Of a DNA stretch of 64,000 nt, positions 1 to 11,375 are shown piece by piece; position 1 is the stretch's first letter, and every line of letters begins with the position of its first letter. The notes under the pieces were generated by a model. The model worked only from the letters and a program-made list of their open reading frames with translations, had not been told where the DNA came from and did not search any database. The stretch comes from Eutreptiella sp. 'Long Island Sound 2002' (lineage: Eukaryota; Euglenozoa; Euglenophyceae; Eutreptiales; Eutreptiaceae), in contig CAXIWF010000789.1 in assembly GCA_964036045.1 (NCBI GenBank), positions 1-64,000 on the forward strand, read 5' to 3'. The position numbers were made by a program, and so were the translations under genes.

Positions 1-99
1 CAATATTTTTTCAAAAATTTTCCAATATTTTTTTCAAAAATTTTCCAATATTTTTTTCAAAAATTTTCCAATATTTTTTCCAAAATTTTTTCAAAAATT

Positions 100-650
100 T
101 TCCAATATTTTTTCCAAAATTTTCCAATATTTTTTCCAAAATTTTTTCAATATTTTTTTCAAAAATTTTCCAATATTTTTTCCAAAAATTTTCCAATATT
201 TTTTCAAAAATTTTCCAATATTTTTTCCAGAATTTTTTCAAAAATTTTCCAATATTTTTTCCAAAATTTTCCAAATTTTTTTCAAAAATTTTCCAACATT
301 TTTTTCAAAAATTTTCCAATATTTTTTTCAAAAATTTTCCAATATCTTTTTCAACTATTTCCAATATTTTTTCCAAAATTTCTTCAAAAATTTTCCAATA
401 TTTTTTCCAAAATTTTCCAATATTTTTTCCAATATTTTTTCAAAGATTTTCCAATATTTTTTTCAAAAATTTTCCAATATTTTTTTCAAAAATTTTCCAA
501 TATTTTTTCCAATATTTTTCAAAAATTTTTTCCAAAATTTTGTCAAAAATTTCCCAAAATTTTTTCAAAAATTTTCCAACATTTATTCCAAAATTTTCCA
601 ATATTTTTTCCAATATTTTTTCAAAAATTTTCCAATTTTTTTTTCCAAAA
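100..650 (+). repeat. Segmental duplication A, copy 1 (offset about 735 bp)
   Basis: Rare markers shared with copy 2 are a T-run joined to CAATATT (C at 148), the CCAGAATT variant (G at 230) and TTTTGTCAAAAATTTCCC (G at 542) followed by CCAACATTTATTCC. The equivalents in copy 2 lie 734, 734 and 737 bp later. The middle third differs in monomer content, so the copies have diverged by gain and loss of whole units. Confidence 0.75.
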
Positions 651-833
651 ATTTTCCAATATTTTTTTCAAAAATTTTTAAACATTTTTTCAAAATTTTC
701 CAATATTTTTTCCAATATTTTTTCAAAAATTTTTTCCAAAATTTTTTCAAAAATTTCCCAAAATTTTTTCAAAAATTTTCCAATATTTTTGCCAAAATTT
801 TCCAATATTTTTTCCAATATTTTTTCAAACATT

Positions 834-1387
834 TTCCAATATTTTTTCCAAAATTTTCCAATATTTTTTCCAAAATTTTTTCAATATTTTTTTCAAAAAT
901 TTTCCAATATTTTTTCCAAAAATTTTCCAATATTTTTTCAAAAATTTTCCAATATTTTTTCCAGAATTTTTTCAAAAATTTTCCAATATTTTTTCCAAAA
1001 TTTTCCAATATTTTTTCCAAATTTTTTTCAAAAATTTTCCAACATTTTTTTCAAAAATTTTCCAATATTTTTTTCAAAAATTTTCCAATATTTTTTTCAT
1101 AAATTTTCCAATATTTTTTCCAAAATTTTCCAATATTTTTTTCCAAAATTTTTTCAAAAATTTTCCAATCCTTTTTCAAAGATTTTCCAATATTTTTTTC
1201 AAAAATTTTCCAATATTTTTTTCAAAAATTTTCCAATATTTTTTCCAATATTTTTTCAAAAATTTTTTCCAAAATTTTGTCAAAAATTTCCCAAAATTTT
1301 TTCAAAAATTTTCCAACATTTATTCCAAAATTTTCCAATATTTTTTCCAATATTTTTTCAAAAATTTTCCAATATTTTTTTCAAAAA
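834..1387 (+). repeat. Segmental duplication A, copy 2
   Basis: The markers matching copy 1 are at 882, 964 and 1,279. Near 1,165 this copy carries CCAATCCTTTTTC followed by AAAGATT. Copy 1 has only the AAAGATT part there, which shows an internal replacement. Confidence 0.75.
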
Positions 1388-1774
1388 TTTTCCAATATTT
1401 TTTCAAAAATTTTCCAACATTTTTTCCAAAATTTTCCAATATTTTTTCCAATATTTTTTCAAAAATTTTTTCCAAAATTTTTTCAAAAATTTCCCAAAAT
1501 TTTTTCAAAAATTTTCCAATATTTTTGCCAAAATTTTCCAATATTTTTTCCAATATTTTTTCAAAAATTTTCCAATATTTTTTCCAAAATTTTCCAATAT
1601 TTTTTCCAATATTTTTTCAAAAATTTTCCAACATTTTTTCCAAAATTTTCCAATATTTTTTCCAATATTTTTTCAAAAATTTTCCAATATTTTTTTCAAA
1701 AATTTTCCAATATTTTTTTCAAAAATTTTCCAACATTTTTTCCAAAAATTTCCAATATTTTTTCCAATATTTTT

Positions 1775-2368
1775 TAAAAAATTTTCCAATATTTTTTCCA
1801 AAAATTTCCAATATTTTTTCCAATATTTTTTCAAAAATTTTCCAATATTTTTTTCAAAAATTTTCCAAAATTTCTTCAAAAATTTTCCAATATTTTTTCC
1901 AAAATTTTCCAATATTTTTTCCAATATTTTTTCAAAAATTTTCCAATAATTTTTCCAAAATTTTTTCAATATTTTTTTCAAAAATTTTCCAATATTTTTT
2001 CCGAAAATTTTCCAATATTTTTTCAAAAATTTTCCAATATTTTTTCCAAAATTTTCCAATATTTTTTCCAAATTTTTTTCAAAAATTTTCCAACATTTTT
2101 TTCAAAAATTTTCCAATATTTTTTTCAAAAATTTTCCAATATTTTTTTCAAAAATTTTCCAATATTTTTTCCCAAATTTTCCAATATTTTTTCCAAAATT
2201 TTTTCCAAAAATTTTCCAATATTTTTTTCAAAAATTTTCCAATATTTTTTTCAAAAATTTTCCAATATTTTCAAAATTTTTTCAAAAATTTTCCAATATT
2301 TTTTCCAAAATTTTCCAATATTTTTTCCAATATTTTTTCAAAAATTTTCGGATATTTTTTTCAAAATT
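1775..2368 (+). repeat. Segmental duplication B, copy 1 (offset 745 to 779 bp)
   Basis: Shared rare markers are AAATTTCTTC (C at 1,874), TTCCGAAAATT (G at 2,003), TTCCCAAATTTTCC (about 2,171) and TTTTCGGATATT (G at 2,350). The offset grows from 745 to 779 within the copy, a step of 34 bp. That equals the length of one three-half-unit monomer gained in copy 2. Confidence 0.8.
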
Positions 2369-2519
2369 TTCCAATATTTTTTCCAATATTTTTTCAAAAA
2401 TTTTCCAATATTTTTTTCAAAAATTTTCCAATATTTTTTTCAAAAATTTTCCAATATTTTTTTCAAAAATTTTCCAACATTTTTTCCAAAATTTTCCAAT
2501 ATTTTTTCCAATATTTTTT

Positions 2520-3147
2520 GAAAAATTTTCCAATATTTTTTTACAAAAATTTCCAATATTTTTTCCAATATTTTTTCAAAAATTTTCCAATATTTTTTTC
2601 AAAAATTTTCCAAAATTTCTTCAAAAATTTTCCAATATTTTTTCCAAAATTTTCCAATATTTTTTCCAATATTTTTTCAAAAATTTTCCAATATTTTTTC
2701 CAAAATTTTTTCAATATTTTTTTCAAAAATTTTCCAATATTTTTTCCGAAAATTTTCCAATATTTTTTCAAAAATTTTCCAATATTTTTTCCAAAATTTT
2801 TTCAAAAATTTTCCAATATTTTTTCCAAAATTTTCCAATATTTTTTCCAAATTTTTTTCAAAAATTTTCCAACATTTTTTTCAAAAATTTTCCAATATTT
2901 TTTTCAAAAATTTTCCAATATTTTTTTCAAAAATTTTCCAATATTTTTTCCCAAATTTTCCAATATTTTTTCCAAAATTTTTTCCAAAAATTTTCCAATA
3001 TTTTTTTCAAAAATTTTCCAATATTTTTTTCAAAAATTTTCCAATATTTTCAAAATTTTTTCAAAAATTTTCCAATATTTTTTCCAAAATTTTCCAATAT
3101 TTTTTCCAATATTTTTTCAAAAATTTTCGGATATTTTTTTCAAAAAT
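2520..3147 (+). repeat. Segmental duplication B, copy 2
   Basis: The markers of copy 1 reappear at 2,619, 2,748, about 2,950 and 3,129, in the same order. The extra 34 bp lies between the second and third marker. Confidence 0.8.
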
Positions 3148-4439
3148 TTTCCAATATTTTTTTCAAAAATTTTCCAATATTTTTTTTCCAAAATTTTCCA
3201 TTATTTTTTCCAATATTTTTTGAAAAATTTTTTCCAAAATTTTTTCAAAAATTTTCCAATATTTTTTCCAAAATTTTCCAATATTTTTTCCAATATTTTT
3301 GCAAAAATTTTGCAATATTTTTTCCAAAAATTTCCAATATTTTTTCCAATATTTTTTCAAAAATTTTCCAATATTTTTTTCAAAAATTTTCCAAAATTTC
3401 TTCAAAAATTTTCCAATATTTTTTCCAAAATTTTCCAATATTTTTTCCAATATTTTTTCAAAAATTTTCCAATATTTTTTTCCAAAATTTTGCAATATTT
3501 TTTTCAAAACTTTTCCAATATTTTTTTGCAAAATTTTCCAATATTTTTTCCAAGATTTTCCAATATTTTTTCCAATATTTTTTCAAAAATTTTTTCCAAA
3601 ATTTTTTCAAAAATTTTCCAAAATTTTTCAAAAATTTTCCAATATTTTTTCCAAAATTTTCCAATATTTTTTCCAAAATTTTTTCAAAAATTTTCCAATA
3701 TTTTTTTCAAAAATTTTCCAATATTTTTTTCAAAAATTTTCCAATATTTTTTTCAAAAATTTTCCAATATTTTTTCCAAAATTTTCCAATATTTTTTCCA
3801 AAATTTTGTCAAAAATTTTCCAATATTTTTTCCAAAATTTTCCAATATTTTTTTCAAAACTTTTCCAATATTTTTTTCAAAAATTTTCCAATATTTTTTC
3901 CAAAATTTTCCAATATTTTTTCAAAAATTTTCCAATATTTTTTTCAAAAATTTTCCAATATTTTTTCTAAAAATTTTTTCCAAAATTTTTTCAAAAATTT
4001 CCCAAAATTTTTTCAAAAATTTTCCAATATTTTTTCCAAAATTTTCCAATATTTTTTCGAATATTTTTTCAAAAATTCTCCAATATTTTTTTCCAAAATT
4101 TTCCAATATTTTTTCCAATATTTTTTCAAAAATTTTCCAATATTTTTTTCAAAAATTTTCCAAAATTTCTTCAAAAATTTTCCAATATTTTTTTGCAAAA
4201 TTTTCCAATATTTTTTCCAATATTTTTTCAAAAATTTTCCAATATTTTTTTCCAAAATTTTGCAATATTTTTTTCAAAAATTTTCCAATATTTTTTTCAA
4301 AAATTTTCCAATATTTTTTTCAAAAATTTTCCAATATTTTTTTCAAAAATTTTCCAATATTTTTTCCAAAATTTTTTCAAAAATTTTCCAATATTTTTTC
4401 CAAAATTTTCCAATATTTTTTCCAAAATTTTTTCAATAT

Positions 4440-7220
4440 TTTTTTCAAAAATTTTCCAATATTTTTTCCAAAAATTTTCCAATATTATTTCAAAAATTTT
4501 CCAATATTTTTTCCAAAATTTTCCAATATTTTTTCCAAATTTTTTTCAAAAATTTTCCAACATTTTTTTCAAAAATTTTCCAATATTTTTTTCAAAAATT
4601 TTCCAATATTTTTTCCAAAATTTTTTCAAAAATTTTCCAATATTTTTTCCAAAATTTTCCAATATTTTTTTCCAAAATTTTTTCAAAAATTTTCCAATCC
4701 TTTTTCAAAGATTTTCCAATATTTTTTTCAAAAAATTTCCAATATTTTTTTCAAAAATTTTCCAATATTTTTTCCAAAATTTTTTCAAAAATTTTCCAAT
4801 ATTTTTTCCAAAATTTTCCAATATTTTTTCCAATATTTTTTCAAAAATTTTCCAATATTTTTTTCCAAAATTTTGCAATATTTTTTTCAAAACTTTTCCA
4901 ATATTTTTTTCAAAAATTTTCCAATATTCTTTCCAAAATTTTCCAATATTTTTTCCAATATTTTTTCAAAAATTTTTTCCAAAATTTTTTCAAAAATTTT
5001 CCAAAATTTTTCAAAAATTTTCCAATATTTTTTCCAAAATTTTCCAATATTTTTTCCAATATTTTTTCAAAAATTTTTTCCAAAATTTTTTCAAAAATTT
5101 TCCAAAATTTTTCAAAAATTTTCCAATATTTTTTCCAAAATTTTCCAATATTTTTTCCAAAATTTTTTCAAAAATTTTCCAATATTTTTTTCAAAAATTT
5201 TCCAATATTTTTTTCAAAAATTTTCCAATATTTTTTTCAAAAATTTTCCAATATTTTTTCCAAAATTTTCCAATATTTTTTCCAAAATTTTGTCAAAAAT
5301 TTTCCAATATTTTTTCCAAAATTTTCCAACATTTTTTTCAAAACTTTTCCAATATTTTTTTCAAAAATTTTCCAATATTTTTTCCAAAATTTTCCAATAT
5401 TTTTTTCAAAACTTTTCCAATATTTTTTTCAAAAATTTTCCAATATTTTTTCCAAAATTTTCCAAAATTTTCCAATATTTTTTCGAATATTTTTTCAAAA
5501 AATTTTCCAATATTTTTTTCCAAAATTTTCCAATATTTTTTCCAATATTTTTTCAAAAATTTTCCAATATTTTTTTCAAAAATTTTCCAAAATTTCTTCA
5601 AAAATTTTCCAATATTTTTTCAAAAATTTTCCAATATTTTTTTCCAAAATTTTGCAATATTTTTTTCAAAAATTTTCCAATATTTTTTTCAAAAATTTTC
5701 CAATATTTTTTTCAAAAATTTTCCAATATTTTTTTCAAAAATTTTCCAATATTTTTTCCAAAATTTTTTCAAAAATTTTCCAATATTTTTTCCAAAATTT
5801 TCCAATATTTTTTCCATAATTTTTCAATATTTTTTTCAAAAATTTTCCAATATTTTTTCCAAAAATTTTCCAATATTATTTCAAAAATTTTCCAATATTT
5901 TTTCCAAATTTTTTTCAAAAATTTTCCAACATTTTTTTCAAAAATTTTCCAATATTTTTTTCAAAAATTTTCCAATATTTTTTTCAAAAATTTTCCAATA
6001 TTTTTTCCAAAATTTTTTCAAAAATTTTCCAATATTTTTTCCAAAATTTTCCAATATTTTTTTCCAAAATTTTTTCAAAAATTTTCCAATCCTTTTTCAA
6101 AGATTTTCCAATATTTTTTTCAAAAAATTTCCAATATTTTTTTCAAAAATTTTCCAATATTTTTTCCAAAATTTTTTCAAAAATTTTCCAATATTTTTTC
6201 CAAAATTTTCCAATATTTTTTCCAATATTTTTTCAAAAATTTTTTCCAAAATTTTTTCAAAAATTTTCCAAAATTTTTCAAAAATTTTCCAATATTTTTT
6301 CCAAAATTTTCCAATATTTTTTCCAATATTTTTTCAAAAATTTTTTCCAAAATTTTTTCAAAAATTTTCCAAAATTTTTCAAAAATTTTCCAATATTTTT
6401 TCCAAAATTTTCCAATATTTTTTCCAAAATTTTTTCAAAAATTTTCCAATATTTTTTTCAAAAATTTTGCAATATTTTTTTCAAAAATTTTCCAATATTT
6501 TTTTCAAAAATTTTCCAATATTTTTTCCAAAATTTTCCAATATTTTTTCCAAAATTTTGTCAAAAATTTTCCAATATTTTTTCCAAAATTTTCCAACATT
6601 TTTTTCAAAACTTTTCCAATATTTTTTTCAAAAATTTTCCAATATTTTTTCCAAAATTTTCCAATATTTTTTCAAAAATTTTCCAATATTTTTTCCAAAA
6701 TTTTCCAAAATTTTTTCAAAAATTTTCCAATATTTTTTCCAAAATTTTCCAATATTTTTTCGAATATTTTTTCAAAAATTTTCCAATATTTTTTTCCAAA
6801 ATTTTCCAATATTTTTTCCAATATTTTTTCAAAAATTTTCCAATATTTTTTTCAAAAATTTTCCAAAATTTCTTCAAAATTTTTCCAATATTTTTTCCAA
6901 AATTTTCCAATATTTTTTCCAATATTTTTTCAAAAATTTTCCAAAATCATTTTCCAAAATTTTGCAATATTTTTTCAAAAATTTTCCAATATTTTTTTCA
7001 AAAATTTTCCAATATTTTTTACAAAAATTTTCCAATATTTTTTTCAAAAATTTTCCAATATTTTTTCCAAAATTTTTTCAAAAATTTTCCAATATTTTTT
7101 CCAAAATTTTCCAATATTTTTTCCAAAATTTTTTCAATATTTTTTTCAAAAATTTTCCAATATTTTTTCCAAAAATTTTCCAATATTATTTCAAAAATTT
7201 TCCAATATTTTTTCCAATAT
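4440..7220 (+). repeat. Segmental duplication C, copy 1 (about 2.8 kb, offset 3,994 to 4,017)
   Basis: At least ten rare markers match copy 2 in order, including TATTATTTC near 4,484, CCAATCC at 4,694 and 6,086, CCAATATTCTTTCC (C at 4,929), TTTTGTCAAAA (G at 5,292 and 6,559), CCATAATTTTTC (5,815) and TTTTTTACAAAAA (7,021). The offset is 3,994 at the left and 4,016-4,017 from 4,694 onward, so copy 2 has one additional 23-bp monomer. Point differences include TTCGAATAT here versus TTCGCATAT in copy 2. Confidence 0.88.
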
Positions 7221-7439
7221 TTTTTCAAAAATTTTTTCCAAAATTTTTTCAAAAATTTTCCAAAATTTTTCAAAAATTTTCCAATATTTTTTCCAAAATT
7301 TTCCAATATTTTTTCCAAAATTTTTTCAAAAATTTCCAATATTTTTTTCAAAAATTTTCCAATATTTTTTTCAAAAGTTTTCCAATATTTTTTTCAAAAA
7401 TTTTCCAATATTTTTTCAAAAATTTTCCAATATTTTTTT

Positions 7440-8437
7440 TCCAAAATTTTGCAATATTTTTTTCAAAAATTTTCCAACATTTTTTTCAAAAATTTTCCAA
7501 TATTTTTTACAAAAATTTTCCAATATTTTTTTCAAAAATTTTCCAATATTTTTTCCAAAATTTTTTCAAAAATTTTCCAATATTTTTTCCAAAATTTTCC
7601 AATATTTTTTCCAAAATTTTTTCAATATTTTTTTCAAAAATTTTCCAATATTTTTTCCAAAAATTTTCCAATATTATTTCAAAAATTTTCCAATATTTTT
7701 TCCAAAATTTTCCAATATTTTTTCCAATATTTTTTCAAAAATTTTGCAACATTTTTTTCAAAGATTTTCCAATATTTTTTTCAAAAAATTTCCAATATTT
7801 TTTTCAAAAATTTTCCAATATTTTTTCCAAAATTTTTTCAAAAATTTTCCAATATTTTTTCCAAAATTTTCCAATATTTTTTCCAATATTTTTTCAAAAA
7901 TTTTCCAATATTTTTTTCCAAAATTTTGCAATATTTTTTTCAAAACTTTTCCAATATTTTTTTCAAAAATTTTCCAATATTTTTTCCAAAATTTTCCAAT
8001 ATTTTTTCCAATATTTTTTCAAAAATTTTTTGCAATATTTTTCAAAAATTTTTTCCAAAATTTTTTCAAAAATTTTCCAAAATTTTTCAAAAATTTTCCA
8101 ATATTTTTTCCAAAATTTTCCAATATTTTTTCCAAAATTTTTTCAAAAATTTTCCAATATTTTTTTCAAAAATTTTCCAATATTTTTTTCAAAAATTTTC
8201 CAATATTTTTTTCAAAAATTTTCCAATATTTTTTCCAAAATTTTCCAATATTTCTTCCAAAATTTTGTCAAAAATTTTCCAATATTTTTTCCAAAATTTT
8301 CCAATATTTTTTTCAAAACTTTTCCAATATTTTTTCTCAAAATTTTTTCCAAAATTTTTTCAAAAATTTCCCAAAATTTTTTCAAAAATTTTCCAATATT
8401 TTTTCCAACATTTTCCAATATTTTTTCGAATATTTTT
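7440..8437 (+). repeat. Segmental duplication D, copy 1 (offset 6,095 to 6,074)
   Basis: Shared markers are TTTTGCAATATT (G at 7,451), TTTTTTACAAAAA (A at 7,509), TTTTGCAACATTT (G at 7,746) and TTTTTTCTCAAAATT (C at 8,336). The final offset is 21 bp smaller, equal to loss of about one monomer in copy 2. Confidence 0.78.
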
Positions 8438-11237
8438 TTCAAAAATTTTCCAATATTTTTTCCAAAAATTTTCCAATATTATTTCAAAAATTTTCCAATA
8501 TTTTTTCCAAAATTTTCCAATATTTTTTCCAAATTTTTTTCAAAAATTTTCCAACATTTTTTTCAAAAATTTTCCAATATTTTTTTCAAAAATTTTCCAA
8601 TATTTTTTTCAAAAATTTTCCAATATTTTTTCCAAAATTTTTTCAAAAATTTTCCAATATTTTTTCCAAAATTTTCCAATATTTTTTTCCAAAATTTTTT
8701 CAAAAATTTTCCAATCCTTTTTCAAAGATTTTCCAATATTTTTTTCAAAAAATTTCCAATATTTTTTTCAAAAATTTTCCAATATTTTTTCCAAAATTTT
8801 TTCAAAAATTTTCCAATATTTTTTCCAAAATTTTCCAATATTTTTTCCAATATTTTTTCAAAAATTTTCCAATATTTTTTTCCAAAATTTTGCAATATTT
8901 TTTTCAAAACTTTTCCAATATTTTTTTCAAAAATTTTCCAATATTCTTTCCAAAATTTTCCAATATTTTTTCCAATATTTTTTCAAAAATTTTTTCCAAA
9001 ATTTTTTCAAAAATTTTCCAAAATTTTTCAGAAATTTTCCAATATTTTTTCCAAAATTTTCCAATATTTTTTCCAATATTTTTTCAAAAATTTTTTCCAA
9101 AATTTTTTCAAAAATTTTCCAAAATTTTTCAAAAATTTTCCAATATTTTTTCCAAAATTTTCCAATATTTTTTCCAAAATTTTTTCAAAAATTTTCCAAT
9201 ATTTTTTTCAAAAATTTTCCAATATTTTTTTCAAAAATTTTCCAATATTTTTTTCAAAAATTTTCCAATATTTTTTCCAAGATTTTCCAATATTTTTTCC
9301 AAAATTTTGTCAAAAATTTTCCAATATTTTTTCCAAAATTTTCCAACATTTTTTTCAAAACTTTTCCAATATTTTTTTCAAAAATTTTCCAATATTTTTT
9401 CCAAAATTTTCCAATATTTTTTTCAAAACTTTTCCAATATTTTTTTCAAAAATTTTCCAATATTTTTTCCAAAATTTTCCAAAATTTTCCAATATTTTTT
9501 CGCATATTTTTTCAAAAATTTTCCAATATTTTTTTCCAAAATTTTCCAATATTTTTTCCAATATTTTTTCAAAAATTTTCCAATATTTTTTTCAAAAATT
9601 TTCCAAAATTTCTTCAAAAATTTTCCAATATTTTTTCAAAAATTTTCCAATATTTTTTTCCAAAATTTTGCAATATTTTTTTCAAAAATTTTCCAATATT
9701 TTTTTCAAAAATTTTCCAATATTTTTTTCAAAAATTTTCCAATATTTTTTTCAAAAATTTTCCAATATTTTTTCCAAAATTTTTTCAAAAATTTTCCAAT
9801 ATTTTTTCCAAAATTTTCCAATATTTTTTCCATAATTTTTCAATATTTTTTTCAAAAATTTTCCAATATTTTTTCCAAAAATTTTCCAATATTATTTCAA
9901 AAATTTTCCAATATTTTTTCCAAATTTTTTTCAAAAATTTTCCAACATTTTTTTCAAAAATTTTCCAATATTTTTTTCAAAAATTTTCCAATATTTTTTT
10001 CAAAAATTTTCCAATATTTTTTCCAAAATTTTTTCAAAAATTTTCCAATATTTTTTCCAAAATTTTCCAATATTTTTTTCCAAAATTTTTTCAAAAATTT
10101 TCCAATCCTTTTTCAAAGATTTTCCAATATTTTTTTCAAAAAATTTCCAATATTTTTTTCAAAAATTTTCCAATATTTTTTCCAAAATTTTTTCAAAAAT
10201 TTTCCAATATTTTTTCCAAAATTTTCCAATATTTTTTCCAATATTTTTTCAAAAATTTTTTCCAAAATTTTTTCAAAAATTTTCCAAAATTTTTCAAAAA
10301 TTTTCCAATATTTTTTCCAAAATTTTCCAATATTTTTTCCAATATTTTTTCAAAAATTTTTTCCAAAATTTTTTCAAAAATTTTCCAAAATTTTTCAAAA
10401 ATTTTCCAATATTTTTTCCAAAATTTTCCAATATTTTTTCCAAAATTTTTTCAAAAATTTTCCAATATTTTTTTCAAAAATTTTCCAATATTTTTTTCAA
10501 AAATTTTCCAATATTTTTTTCAAAAATTTTCCAATATTTTTTCCAAAATTTTCCAATATTTTTTCCAAAATTTTGTCAAAAATTTTCCAATATTTTTTCC
10601 AAAATTTTCCAACATTTTTTTCAAAACTTTTCCAATATTTTTTTCAAAAATTTTCCAATATTTTTTCCAAAATTTTCCAATATTTTTTCAAAAATTTTCC
10701 AATATTTTTTCCAAAATTTTCCAAAATTTTTTCAAAAATTTTCCAATATTTTTTCCAAAATTTTCCAATATTTTTTCGAATATTTTTTCAAAAATTTTCC
10801 AATATTTTTTTCCAAAATTTTCCAATATTTTTTCCAATATTTTTTCAAAAATTTTCCAATATTTTTTTCAAAAATTTTCCAAAATTGCTTCAAAATTTTT
10901 CCAATATTTTTTCCAAAATTTTCCAATATTTTTTCCAATATTTTTTCAAAAATTTTCCAATATTTTTTTCCAAAATTTTGCAATATTTTTTTCAAAAATT
11001 TTCCAATATTTTTTTCAAAAATTTTCCAATATTTTTTACAAAAATTTTCCAATATTTTTTTCAAAAATTTTCCAATATTTTTTCCAAAATTTTTTCAAAA
11101 ATTTTCCAATATTTTTTCCAAAATTTTCCAATATTTTTTCCAAAATTTTTCCAATATTTTTTTCAAAAATTTTCCAATATTTTTTCCAAAAATTTTCCAA
11201 TATTATTTCAAAAATTTTCCAATATTTTTTCCAAAAT
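8434..11237 (+). repeat. Segmental duplication C, copy 2
   Basis: The matching markers are near 8,478, then 8,711, 8,946, 9,309, 9,831, 10,102, 10,575 and 11,038. Most of this copy (from about 8,810) was itself duplicated in tandem to 11,376-13,927, so the 4-kb-scale copy event probably preceded the 2,566-bp tandem event. Confidence 0.88.
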
Positions 11238-11375
11238 TTTCCAATATTTTTTCCAATATTTTTTCAAAAATTTTGCAACATTTTTTTCAAAGATTTTCCA
11301 ATATTTTTTTCAAAAAATTTCCAATATTTTTTTCAAAAATTTTCCAATATTTTTTCCAAAATTTTTCCAATATTT
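8810..11375 (+). repeat. 2,566-bp direct tandem duplication, copy 1
   Basis: Markers at 8,892, 8,946 (TATTCTTTCC), 9,031 (TTCAGAAATT), 9,281 (CCAAGATT), 9,309, 9,502 (TTCGCATATT), 9,670, 9,831 and the CCAAAATTGCTTC variant near 10,885 all recur 2,566 bp later. The end of copy 1 meets the start of copy 2 within a few bases of 11,376, so the copies are directly adjacent. Confidence 0.9.

Noticed and set aside
11-274. Short - strand frames encoding lysine- and tryptophan-rich peptides (here and at many other places)
   Set aside because: Translations of the GGAAAA/TATTGG complement, repeated wherever the same monomers occur; starts are TTG codons inside TATTGG or TTTTGG.
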